From: Algibacter miyuki
GTDB lineage: Bacteria > Bacteroidota > Bacteroidia > Flavobacteriales > Flavobacteriaceae
Reading direction: 5' to 3'
Length of the DNA: 64,000 nucleotides
Assembly (NCBI RefSeq): GCF_030409805.1
Contig: NZ_JAUFQP010000013.1
Location: 1,395,867-1,459,866 of the forward strand
A model generated the notes under the pieces. It was not told the origin of the DNA, made no database searches, and worked only from the letters and a program-made list of their open reading frames with translations. Each line of letters opens with the position of its first letter. Within the stretch, counting starts at the first letter, position 1. Positions 1 through 8,500 of this stretch are shown piece by piece. The translations under genes were made by a program, and so were the position numbers.

Positions 1-597
1 ACGATGCACTCGCATAAAATGACTTTCAGGCAATTCTTCCTCTAGTGATTTTAAACTCATAAGGGTTAAAATAGCTTTCGGATTGTCTTTTACCCATATT
101 TTTATATAATCTTTTAAACCTTCAAAATATAGTACATCATCTAATTTTATGCGTAATTGTTTGTATTCCGATTTTACAAAAAGAAATTCTTTTGCTTCGG
201 AAACTGCGTTTTGCGAATTCCCTTTTAACAACGAAAACCAAGTATTAGCTTTATTGGCAGCGGCTAGAAATTCGGCATAATCAAAAGGTTTTAATAAATA
301 ATCTATAGCTTCAACCTTAAAGCCTTCCAAAGCATATTGATCAAAAGCGGTTGTGAAAATTACTCGCGTATCTTTTGGTAGCATTTTTGAAAACTCTAAT
401 CCTGTTAAATCGGGCATTTGTATGTCTAGAAATAATAAATCTACAGGTTTGTTTTTAATAAACTCCATAGCTTCAATAGCACTACTACACTTTTGTTTTA
501 GCTCTAAAAAAGGGGTTTTCTCCACATAACTTTCTACTAAATTTAGTGCCATAGGCTCATCATCTACAATAACACAACTGATTTTTATATTACTCAT
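1..597 (-). CDS. LytTR-family response regulator (3' part missing)
   Basis: Two-component response regulator, cut by the window edge; 199 residues are visible. The receiver domain covers residues 5-120 with the acidic pair D12/D13, phospho-acceptor D58 in FLDIQMPD, and a LLKPFD motif at its end. A LytTR DNA-binding domain begins near residue 138 and runs off the window. ATG at 597 gives a normal receiver N-terminus. Regulators of this family usually pair with LytS-type kinases such as the one at 5486-6523, so I infer it is that kinase's partner, although four genes separate them. All are on the minus strand and could share a transcript. Confidence 0.93.
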   Translation of the reverse strand, partial: MSNIKISCVIVDDEPMALNLVESYVEKTPFLELKQKCSSAIEAMEFIKNKPVDLLFLDIQMPDLTGLEFSKMLPKDTRVIFTTAFDQYALEGFKVEAIDYLLKPFDYAEFLAAANKANTWFSLLKGNSQNAVSEAKEFLFVKSEYKQLRIKLDDVLYFEGLKDYIKIWVKDNPKAILTLMSLKSLEEELPESHFMRVHR

Positions 598-641
598 TAT
601 TTAAGTGGATTTGGTTTGTATCAAAAATAAATATACTTCAG

Positions 642-1658
642 TTAATTTACGGTGTATCTAACAATTACTTCATTATCTAAAATAACGTTGGTAGACCATA
701 TAAATTGGGCATCGGCTTGGCTGTTATCAAAAACATCGATAAAGTTAGTATAGGCTGGTTTATTATCAACACCTATAGTTTTGTTTGAAAACTCGGTGGC
801 GTTAGGCCATTCGTTATCATCAAAATCTGCAGATTGCCAATTTGATGGAATTTTCCAATGCAAAGCGAAATAAGATGTGCCGTCATTAGAATCTTCTGTA
901 CTGCATGTTTTACTTAATCTTAAAGCACCTTCTTCTGAAGCACAAGATAAATCTTTTAAAGGCGCGGTGTAAAATGTTTGAGCTTTCCAATTAGAATCTG
1001 TTGTGGCAATTATATCGCCTTCTGCATTTTTGAAAACAGCAACCATACCACCATCTCCTGGGTGAAACGCTTGTCCTCTATTGGCCTCAGAACCTAAACC
1101 ACTATTTTCTTCCCAATCGACTAATTTCATGGCGATTGTAAAAGGTGTATTCACCTTAAAACGAACAATATTAGAATTAAACTGTGTAAAAGGTACATTA
1201 TCCTTACCTACTGGTACGCCATTGATATACATTTCAAAGTAGTTATCGGCAAAGACATAAGCTGTAATAATTTCGCCATCGGCATCCACTTCTATAATAT
1301 CTTTTCCATCTAATGCTGCTAAGGCTTCATCTGTAGATGCGTATTCTACTTTTGTACACGGATTAAACAAATCGGATGCAAAAGGAAAGGTTTCATTTGT
1401 AAAGTTAGCTTCAGCAGGTACGGTCCATTTACTGCCATCTGTTGCTGTAGAGGTACCAATGGGGGCTTTTCTGCCTCTATCGCATTCAAAAATATTTTGG
1501 GTAACTACGGTTGCAGATCCTTGTGATACAGAAGCTGTTCCTGTATAAACTATTGAATTTTCGGATGTCGTTTTCTTACTATTTTGACCATTTTTGCAAG
1601 CTGCTATTGAAAAACAGGCTAAAACAATCATTAGTGTGCTATTCTTTAAATGTATCAT
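642..1658 (-). CDS. Secreted lipoprotein of unknown function
   Basis: 338 residues starting with a lipoprotein signal (IVLACFSIAAC, acylated Cys at residue 21, then KNGQ), so probably anchored in the outer or inner membrane facing outwards. The rest is rich in aromatic and acidic residues. The stretch from about 110 to 270 has patterns seen in beta-sandwich, galactose-binding-like domains (for example DNYFEMYINGVPVG and DFDDNEWPNA), which is only a resemblance. No catalytic motif is evident. It follows the PEBP gene by 13 bp and precedes the LytTR regulator by 44 bp, so it probably belongs to the YHYH/PEBP gene set. Confidence 0.8.
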   Translation of the reverse strand: MIHLKNSTLMIVLACFSIAACKNGQNSKKTTSENSIVYTGTASVSQGSATVVTQNIFECDRGRKAPIGTSTATDGSKWTVPAEANFTNETFPFASDLFNPCTKVEYASTDEALAALDGKDIIEVDADGEIITAYVFADNYFEMYINGVPVGKDNVPFTQFNSNIVRFKVNTPFTIAMKLVDWEENSGLGSEANRGQAFHPGDGGMVAVFKNAEGDIIATTDSNWKAQTFYTAPLKDLSCASEEGALRLSKTCSTEDSNDGTSYFALHWKIPSNWQSADFDDNEWPNATEFSNKTIGVDNKPAYTNFIDVFDNSQADAQFIWSTNVILDNEVIVRYTVN

Positions 1659-1671
1659 TATTATATTTTTT

Positions 1672-2271
1672 TTAGTTTGAGTCTATAAATGTTAAAGTCG
1701 TTCTGTCTATAATGTTTACGGTTGCAAGTGCATTCATAAAGGCATTGTAATCTACGTTTAAACTGTGTTTTTCCGGTAACGTAGCAGGCGTTTCTGATAA
1801 GGCATAAAGGGCTATGGTGTATTCGTGTTTACCTTTGCCACGAGAACACGGCGATGTGTAGGATATCGCTGTACCGTCTTTATTTCCGCCCATAAACCAA
1901 TCGCCTTTGGATGCCATTTTATATGGTATTTCGGTTGTTTTAGGATCTATATCCCATAATAAGAGGTATGAATTGATTTCTGATTTATCATCCTTTTTAG
2001 GATAATGATACATTACAATGGCTAAAGATTTAGTGCCATCCGGTACATTTTTCCACGAAAGTGGTATGGAATTTTCCACATCGTTTACTTTCTCTTCACA
2101 TTTGTAAGCATCCAATAGAACACCGTTTTCTATAGCGGTACTACTTAGTTTAAAATTTGAATGGATGGTTTTATAATCATCATGATTTACTTTTGTTATT
2201 GCTTTGTCATTGTTTTTACAAGACATAAAACACGTAACAAGCAGAAGCACTAAAAATTTCGAATGTTTCAT
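1672..2271 (-). CDS. PEBP / YbhB-YbcL family lipoprotein
   Basis: 199 residues of the phosphatidylethanolamine-binding protein (Raf kinase inhibitor-like) superfamily. A lipoprotein signal ends at LVTCFMSC (Cys 18). The PEBP fold is indicated by the stretch from about residue 39 (LSSTAIENG) through IPLSWKNVPDGTKSLAIVM, LLLWDIDP, and SPCSRGKGKHEYTIALYAL. Bacterial members are mostly of unknown function; a ligand-binding pocket is expected. Its ATG overlaps the stop of the upstream YHYH gene (ATGA, 2268-2271), which implies translational coupling. Lipidation together with this neighbour suggests an envelope role. Confidence 0.87.
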   Translation of the reverse strand: MKHSKFLVLLLVTCFMSCKNNDKAITKVNHDDYKTIHSNFKLSSTAIENGVLLDAYKCEEKVNDVENSIPLSWKNVPDGTKSLAIVMYHYPKKDDKSEINSYLLLWDIDPKTTEIPYKMASKGDWFMGGNKDGTAISYTSPCSRGKGKHEYTIALYALSETPATLPEKHSLNVDYNAFMNALATVNIIDRTTLTFIDSN

Positions 2272-3593
2272 TTTTCTCTAGGTTTATAAGTTTCAACCGT
2301 TGATGTACCATCAGGATTTATAAATTGATAGCTGTAATTATCGTCGCTGTCCCAATTGTAATTAATGATATATTCTTCTGAGTCTAGACTATAGGTTAAT
2401 GCATATGAATTTTCTCCTAAAGATTTAAAATCAATAATCTCTGCACCTCGTAACGGGGTTAAAGCAGGTCGTAATTCTTGTGTTCTTGGTTGTGGATACA
2501 CTTGGTTTTCTGGCGCTTTTGTTTTTGGATCTAATATCACTTCGCCTCGCATACCTGCGATAAAATAAGGATATTCTTTAATGGTATGGTATTGATAAGA
2601 ACCATCTGGGTTTGTTTTTCCTAAATATTTATCTAATGTATCTGTTGTTTCTCCATAGACAGGAAAACCATCAACAGCGTAAGCAACCGGGTTTCCAATT
2701 CCTACTTGATTTTGTAAGTGTAATGGTGGTAAATGGTAATGATAATCGTCTGCACGACCACAATGTCCGCCCCAGTTGTCTAATTCTCCGATGGCATTAG
2801 CATCTTCTCCTCTATTATTTAAAGGATTAAAGATAGGTATTCCATTGACTGCAACAGCAATGGCTCCTTTAAGTAAATTGGTTTTTGTAGATAGCGGGTG
2901 CTCTGCCATTTTAGGGTGCGTAGGTATAGCCCAACTATTACCACCCGTGTAATTTTGATTAATAGGCACTTGTTGTTGCCAATTTGTGATACCAACCATC
3001 ATGTCATGATCTGGTAATCCATTTGAAGAAATATAGAGATAATTATCATCAGTATGGGTTGAAACCCCATCAAATTTCTCGAAAAAAGTTTGCATCATTC
3101 CAACATCACTCGAAAGTGTTTCTGTTTGACTTGTTTTAGCAGTACTTGTATTTTTGCAAGACACAATAAAAAGCACAACTAAACCAAGTGTGCCGTGCGT
3201 GAGGTAAATAGCTCTTTTTTGCTTTATCAGTTTAGATACAGAAAAAGATAAAAGAAAGATACCCAAAGCTATAAGACTTATATTAAAGTGAGATAAAGGT
3301 TGTTGCTCCGTTTCTACTGTTGCATTATTATTTAAAGTTTGAATGAACTCACTTTTGGATTTAATGTAATCTTGATCGACTTCTGTAAATTCCGAAATTT
3401 GAAAAATACTCACTTTATGGTTTCCATCTAAAAGCCAAACTTCTTCATTTTCATATTTTATAAAGTCAGCATTAATTGTTTTATTTTCAGTTGTTAGCTC
3501 CCATGTTTTCAAATCTAGCCCATGTCCGCCTTCATGCGCAGAAATAGAGCCAAAAGAAAAGACGATGAGAATCATTAATATTGAATGTTTCAT
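2268..3593 (-). CDS. SHD1-like / membrane / YHYH-domain fusion protein
   Basis: 441 residues. Residues 1-19 are a signal peptide. Residues 30-78 (KTWELTTENKTINADF ... EVDQDYIKS) resemble SHD1, a small domain found in many secreted Planctomycete and Bacteroidota proteins. Two hydrophobic segments follow (about 104-121 and 129-146), the second ending in a lipobox-like FIVSCKN at Cys 146. The C-terminal half is a YHYH domain: THPKMAEHP, AVNGIPIFNP, DDYHYHLPPLH (YHYH at 284-287) and AVDGFPVYG. YHYH domains have no established activity; the histidines suggest metal binding. The second half looks like a complete lipoprotein fused behind an SHD1 protein. It overlaps the PEBP gene by 4 bp. Confidence 0.85.
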   Translation of the reverse strand: MKHSILMILIVFSFGSISAHEGGHGLDLKTWELTTENKTINADFIKYENEEVWLLDGNHKVSIFQISEFTEVDQDYIKSKSEFIQTLNNNATVETEQQPLSHFNISLIALGIFLLSFSVSKLIKQKRAIYLTHGTLGLVVLFIVSCKNTSTAKTSQTETLSSDVGMMQTFFEKFDGVSTHTDDNYLYISSNGLPDHDMMVGITNWQQQVPINQNYTGGNSWAIPTHPKMAEHPLSTKTNLLKGAIAVAVNGIPIFNPLNNRGEDANAIGELDNWGGHCGRADDYHYHLPPLHLQNQVGIGNPVAYAVDGFPVYGETTDTLDKYLGKTNPDGSYQYHTIKEYPYFIAGMRGEVILDPKTKAPENQVYPQPRTQELRPALTPLRGAEIIDFKSLGENSYALTYSLDSEEYIINYNWDSDDNYSYQFINPDGTSTVETYKPREK

Positions 3594-3624
3594 AGGTTTT
3601 TAATAGTTATAGGAATAGTTGAAT

Positions 3625-5424
3625 TTATTCTTTTAAAGTGTTTTTAATTTTATCTATATTTAAGCTATTCGCCATCGCATTGAAAATTTTATAATAGGCA
3701 CTCTCATTGTTATACAATGCCTCATGAGTACCCTGTTCTATTACTTTTCCTTTTTCTAAAACAATAACATTTTCAGCATCGATTATTTGAGAAATACTAT
3801 GTGAAATAACAATTACCGTTCGCCCCTTTTTTATGGCATCTAAACTTTTCTTTATTTTTTCTGTTGCTATAGCATCCAAACTCGCCGTGGGTTCATCAAG
3901 AAAAATAATAGGAGGATTTTTTAGAAACAATCGTGCTATAGAAACCCGTTGTTGTTGTCCTCCAGAAAGTAAGGTTGCTTTTGAATTATAGCCATCGGGT
4001 AATTGACTGATTTGCTCATGGATATAAGCTTGTTTTGCTGCCGCTATAACCTCGTTATCTGTAGCATTTTCTTTTCCGTAAAGGATGTTTTCTTTAATAC
4101 TACCATTAAATATATGATTTTTTTGTAATACCAACCCAATGTTATCTCGTAACCAATGCGTATCATATTTTTGTAAATCAACGCCATCTAAAAGTATTTC
4201 TCCCGAGGTTGGCGCATAGAATTTATCTAGCAAATTAATCATCGTGCTTTTTCCAGCGCCACTTAAACCAACTAGTGCATTTATGGTATTGGGTTTAATA
4301 ACCATGGAAACATCATACAGCGCTTTGGTTCCGTTTGGATATGCAAAATCAACATTTTTAATTTCAAAAGTACCGGTGAATTTTTCAGGAATGTACGTGC
4401 CACTTAATTCTGTTTGATCATCGGCGTCCATAATTTCAAAAAAGGCATCCGAATATATTATCGCATCTTGTACTTCATCATAAATACGATGTAGTTGTTG
4501 TATAGGTGCCGATACATTGTTAAATAGCAAAATATGAAACATTATGGCGCCAATAGTCATGCTGCCATTTAAAACAAAATAAGCGGTTAAGATGATAATA
4601 ATAACGACTCCAAATTGTTCTGTGAATTTTTTTAATCCATCAAATAAGAAACTTAGTTTTCTTGTTTGTAATTGATTTTCAGTCATATCTAACTGAATGG
4701 CTTCATGCTTTTTACTTTCAAAACTTTCTCTTGTAAAAGATTTGATAACAGTAATTGAATTTATTAAACCAATAATGCCATTGTTTTTTGTTTCTCTATA
4801 TTTTCTCATGGTGCGTCTAAAACCTTTCAGTTTTTTAGCTTGTAGACTGCTTATGTAGAAGAAAAGTGGAATAATTGAAAGACTCACTAACCCCACATAT
4901 ACGTTGGCGTTAAACATGATAATTAAAGCGACAAAGGCGTTAAAAAATAAAGGTAATATATCAATAAAAAAGTTTTTTACTAACTGTGTTAGGCTGGAAA
5001 CGCCTAAATCTATTCTGGTTTGTAATTTGCCACTTTCATTCGTTGGAGAACTGTAAAAAGCCATTTTGTAAGTTAATATGCGTTCTACAATGTTTTGCGC
5101 AAAGTCTTTTGAAATGTAAATTTTCATTTTTTCTCCGTAGAACTTTTGACCAAATTGTACTAATGCATAAAAACCTTCCTTTAAAAGAAGAATAATGCTA
5201 ATTGTTGCTAATAGCGAAAACCCTTCTTTTACGGTTTTATTAGCGTTACTTAAAGTAGTTAATTCATCTACAGTGTAGCGCAATACTAATGCATTAACCT
5301 GCGCCAATAATGCGCCAATTATAGTTAAAATTAAAGACGCAATAACCAAGTTTTTGTACGGTTTTACGTAATTCCAGAGTTTTTTAAAAAGCGCTACAAG
5401 CGTCTGCTTAGAGGCATCTTTCAT
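3625..5424 (-). CDS. ABC exporter, fused permease and ATPase (MsbA-like)
   Basis: 599 residues with the usual half-transporter layout: six membrane helices in residues 20-320, then a nucleotide-binding domain. The Walker A motif is VGLSGAGKST, the Q-loop lies in GLVLQKNHIF, the signature is LSGGQQQRVS, Walker B is PIIFLDEPTASLD and the H-loop is VISHSISQ. Such proteins act as homodimers or heterodimers and export lipids, peptides or drugs; the substrate cannot be read here. It lies 61 bp after the LytS-type kinase and 31 bp before the YHYH gene, inside the block that separates kinase from regulator. Confidence 0.92.
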   Translation of the reverse strand: MKDASKQTLVALFKKLWNYVKPYKNLVIASLILTIIGALLAQVNALVLRYTVDELTTLSNANKTVKEGFSLLATISIILLLKEGFYALVQFGQKFYGEKMKIYISKDFAQNIVERILTYKMAFYSSPTNESGKLQTRIDLGVSSLTQLVKNFFIDILPLFFNAFVALIIMFNANVYVGLVSLSIIPLFFYISSLQAKKLKGFRRTMRKYRETKNNGIIGLINSITVIKSFTRESFESKKHEAIQLDMTENQLQTRKLSFLFDGLKKFTEQFGVVIIIILTAYFVLNGSMTIGAIMFHILLFNNVSAPIQQLHRIYDEVQDAIIYSDAFFEIMDADDQTELSGTYIPEKFTGTFEIKNVDFAYPNGTKALYDVSMVIKPNTINALVGLSGAGKSTMINLLDKFYAPTSGEILLDGVDLQKYDTHWLRDNIGLVLQKNHIFNGSIKENILYGKENATDNEVIAAAKQAYIHEQISQLPDGYNSKATLLSGGQQQRVSIARLFLKNPPIIFLDEPTASLDAIATEKIKKSLDAIKKGRTVIVISHSISQIIDAENVIVLEKGKVIEQGTHEALYNNESAYYKIFNAMANSLNIDKIKNTLKE

Positions 5425-5485
5425 ATATTAAAATTTAAGCGTATTGTGATTTGATAAATCGATTATTTTAGTCATGTTGCCATAC

Positions 5486-6523
5486 TTAGTTTGTTTCCAC
5501 TTCTAAGGTTACTAAAAAGCGATCATCTTTTAAAATAGTTTTAAAGTTGAATTTATCTGAATACAATAACTCCAAACGTTTTTCTAAATTCTGAAGCCCG
5601 ATACCAGAGCCACTTTTATCGTCTGTTTTCTTCGGAAAATTATGGTTTTCAACAGAAAATAACACCGTTGCATCATCACAAGTCATATTAATATCAATCG
5701 TACTTGGTTTAGTCGCCGAAACCCCATGTTTAAATGCATTTTCAATTAATGAAATAAATAATAAAGGCGCTATTTGAATACCTGTTTCTTTAATAGGAAA
5801 ACTATAACTAACCGTTGTTTTATCTGATACTCTTAACTTCATTAAATCAATATACTTTTTAAGAAAATCAATTTCTTTACTAAGCGGCACGACTTCTAAA
5901 TTAGTCTCATACAACATATAACGCATCAGTTTACTTAAACTGTGAATAGAAGATTTTGCTTGATCTGGCGAAATATCGACTAATGAATAGATGTTATTTA
6001 AAGAATTAAAAAAAAAATGCGGTTGCAATTGATAATGCAAATGCTGTAACTCTGACTTCAATTTAAAGTTAGCGGCTTCCTTACGTTCTGTTTCCGTTTT
6101 AACCCATCGTTTTGTAGATTTTAATGCTACTGAAAAGAATAAAGGTGCTAAATACGATAACAATTGTATGTACATCGCTATTTTAAATGGAGGCTCTGTT
6201 CTCTCGGTATTTGCTCGACGTTTTTTTAAAATATATTGAAAATAGTTATCTTCAATATATTCTTTTAAAAATAAAAAGAATGCTATAATTATGATATTCA
6301 GTAGAATAAACTGAACTGTTTTTTTGGGGAACAAATAACGATCTACTAAAACAAAGAAGTTAAAGTAAAAGATAATGGCAGAAAAGAATAAAGGAATCCA
6401 AAAATGCGCAATTACTCTATTCATTTCTTGTTCTTCACCAGATGATAGCAAATAAGGCAAACAAAATAGTGTTAACCATACTAGCACATGTGATATTACC
6501 GTTATTGTTTTATTCTTGTACAT
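5486..6523 (-). CDS. LytS-type sensor histidine kinase
   Basis: 345 residues. Four hydrophobic helices lie in the first 135 residues (about 10-27, 38-60, 70-88, 115-135) with no obvious ligand-binding domain. They are followed by a short coiled linker and the His_kinase (PF06580-type) domain. The phospho-acceptor is H169 in LQPHFFFNSLNN. The ATP-binding domain shows PLLFISLIENAFKHG (N-box) and GSGIGLQNLEKRL (G-box). It starts 6 bp after the ABC permease gene, so it is cotranscribed with the TolC-adaptor-MacB-type pump and probably senses something the pump handles. The matching LytTR regulator appears to be at 1-597. Confidence 0.93.
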   Translation of the reverse strand: MYKNKTITVISHVLVWLTLFCLPYLLSSGEEQEMNRVIAHFWIPLFFSAIIFYFNFFVLVDRYLFPKKTVQFILLNIIIIAFFLFLKEYIEDNYFQYILKKRRANTERTEPPFKIAMYIQLLSYLAPLFFSVALKSTKRWVKTETERKEAANFKLKSELQHLHYQLQPHFFFNSLNNIYSLVDISPDQAKSSIHSLSKLMRYMLYETNLEVVPLSKEIDFLKKYIDLMKLRVSDKTTVSYSFPIKETGIQIAPLLFISLIENAFKHGVSATKPSTIDINMTCDDATVLFSVENHNFPKKTDDKSGSGIGLQNLEKRLELLYSDKFNFKTILKDDRFLVTLEVETN

Positions 6524-6529
6524 AATTTA

Positions 6530-7750
6530 TTATTCGTAACGTAAAGCAGTTATTGGATCTAAAGCTGATGCTTTTCTTGCAGGATACCATCCAAAAAAGA
6601 TACCCGTTACAGCACAAACTGCAAAAGAAATCACAATAGAATACATAGCCACACTTGTAGGCCAATTTAAGAATTTTTCTATGAACACCGTTGCTCCAAG
6701 TCCTAATAATACTCCTAAAACACCACCTGTTATACTTATTAGAATGGCTTCTATTAAAAATTGCATTAAAATATCAGAGCCCTTTCCTCCTACAGCCATT
6801 CGTAAACCAATTTCTTTAGTACGTTCTTTAACAGAAACATACATAATGTTCATAATTCCAATTCCTCCAATTAATAACGAGATACTTGCCACTGCAACTA
6901 ATAGAATAGTTAGCATTTCACTGGTAGAACTGAAGGTTGAAATTAACTCTTCCATGGAACGTACGGTAAAATCGTCTGTATCACTATCAGTTAACTTATG
7001 TTGTTCTCTTAAAATTTTAGAGACTTCTAAAACAGCATTAGGCGCATCATTCTCACTAATGGCAGATGCCATAATTTGATTTAAATGATCGATAGCCAAA
7101 ATACGTTTTTGTACCGTTGTATAAGGCGCAATAACGACATCATCCTGATCTTGACCAAAGGTGTTTTCACCTTTTTCCTCTAAAACGCCAATCACTTTAA
7201 AGGGAATATTATTAAAACGAATCATTTGCCCGACCGGATCTTGACCGTCAGTAAACACATTTTCTACAACTGTTTGACCAATTACAGCTACTTTTGAAGC
7301 CGTTTGTACTTCTGCATCTGTAAACATGCTTCCGCTCTGTAAACCGACGACTTTAATGTTTAAATATTCAGGATTAACACCATAAATTGATGATGGCCAG
7401 TTACTAGAACCGTTTATAACCTGACCTCTACCTTCTACTACTGGAGAACTATAACTTAATAAAGTCGATTGTGCTTTAATGGCTTCATAATCACTTAAAG
7501 TCAGTGATTCCATAACACTTGCTTCCTGTCTCACGCCTCCTTTTGTGTCTGCTCCTGCTTTTATTGTAATCATGTTGGATCCCATAGCAGAAATGGAAGT
7601 ACGAATACTTTCCTTTGAACCTTCTCCAATGGCTAACATAGCGATAACAGAAGCGACACCAATAATAATTCCAAGCATGGTTAACAAAGTTCTGGTTTTG
7701 TTAAGAATGATGGCTTTTGTTGCGATTTTAAATAAATTTAATAGTCTCAT
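6530..7750 (-). CDS. MacB/FtsX-type ABC transporter permease
   Basis: 406 residues with the MacB topology: one N-terminal membrane helix (KTRTLLTMLGIIIGVASVIAML), a large periplasmic MacB_PCD domain (about 45-270), then three C-terminal FtsX helices containing the conserved GGIGIMNIMYVSVKERTKEI segment and ending at YPARKASALDPITALRYE. Unlike E. coli MacB, the ATPase is a separate gene, 2 bp upstream. Type VII ABC systems of this sort drive transport across the outer membrane by mechanotransmission with a MacA-type adaptor and TolC, all encoded just upstream here. Confidence 0.94.
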   Translation of the reverse strand: MRLLNLFKIATKAIILNKTRTLLTMLGIIIGVASVIAMLAIGEGSKESIRTSISAMGSNMITIKAGADTKGGVRQEASVMESLTLSDYEAIKAQSTLLSYSSPVVEGRGQVINGSSNWPSSIYGVNPEYLNIKVVGLQSGSMFTDAEVQTASKVAVIGQTVVENVFTDGQDPVGQMIRFNNIPFKVIGVLEEKGENTFGQDQDDVVIAPYTTVQKRILAIDHLNQIMASAISENDAPNAVLEVSKILREQHKLTDSDTDDFTVRSMEELISTFSSTSEMLTILLVAVASISLLIGGIGIMNIMYVSVKERTKEIGLRMAVGGKGSDILMQFLIEAILISITGGVLGVLLGLGATVFIEKFLNWPTSVAMYSIVISFAVCAVTGIFFGWYPARKASALDPITALRYE

Positions 7751-7752
7751 AA

Positions 7753-8496
7753 TTAATCGTCTTGTTTAGGTAATTTGGCTAATTCGTTTGCTGCAGATTG
7801 AATATTATCATTATTATAATCTTTCATAACCGCACCATCTTTTAATACAATAGTTCTACTACTAAACGTAGCAATATCCGGCTCGTGCGTTACGAATGTA
7901 ATCGTAATACCTTGTTTGTTTAACTCTTGAAATAAGGACATGATTTCGTAAGATGTACGTGTATCTAAGTTTCCTGTCGCTTCATCAGCCAATATCATTA
8001 CTGGATTGTTAACTAGCGATCTAGCAATAGCTACACGTTGCTGTTGTCCACCCGAAAGTTGTGCTGGTGTATGATGTAAACGTTCTCCAAGTCCTACTTT
8101 TTCTAAAGCTTCAATAGCACGTTTTCTGCGTTCTTCTGTAGATACTTTGCTGTTGTACAATAAAGGTAATTCTACATTTTCAATAGCAGATGTTCTTGCT
8201 AGTAAATTATACGATTGAAAAATGAAACCAATCTTCTCGTTTCTAATGGTTGCTAATTCATTTCGAGATAAATCTTTTACGCGTACACCATCAATTTCGT
8301 AAGTTCCGGACGTTGGCTGATCTAAACATCCTAAAATGTTAAGCATGGTACTTTTTCCCGAACCACTAGATCCCATAATAGTCACAAACTCTCCTTCTTT
8401 TATATCAAACGAAATACCTCTCAACGCATGAACCGTTTCGGTTCCCATGGTAAACTCTCGTTTTAAATCTTCTATTTTTATGATTGCTTTTTTCAT
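7753..8496 (-). CDS. MacB-type ABC transporter ATP-binding protein
   Basis: ATPase for the adjacent permease. Motifs: Walker A MGSSGSGKST, Q-loop GFIFQSYNLL, signature LSGGQQQRVAIARSL, Walker B VMILADEATGNLD, H-loop FVTHEPDIA; this is the LolD/MacB subfamily. I chose ATG at 8496 (product begins MKKAIIKIEDL). An in-frame ATG at 8520 would add eight residues unlike the family and overlap the adaptor gene by 20 bp, whereas 8496 lies 4 bp after the adaptor stop. The C-terminal tail is unremarkable. Confidence 0.94.
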   Translation of the reverse strand: MKKAIIKIEDLKREFTMGTETVHALRGISFDIKEGEFVTIMGSSGSGKSTMLNILGCLDQPTSGTYEIDGVRVKDLSRNELATIRNEKIGFIFQSYNLLARTSAIENVELPLLYNSKVSTEERRKRAIEALEKVGLGERLHHTPAQLSGGQQQRVAIARSLVNNPVMILADEATGNLDTRTSYEIMSLFQELNKQGITITFVTHEPDIATFSSRTIVLKDGAVMKDYNNDNIQSAANELAKLPKQDD

Positions 8497-8500
8497 CGTA

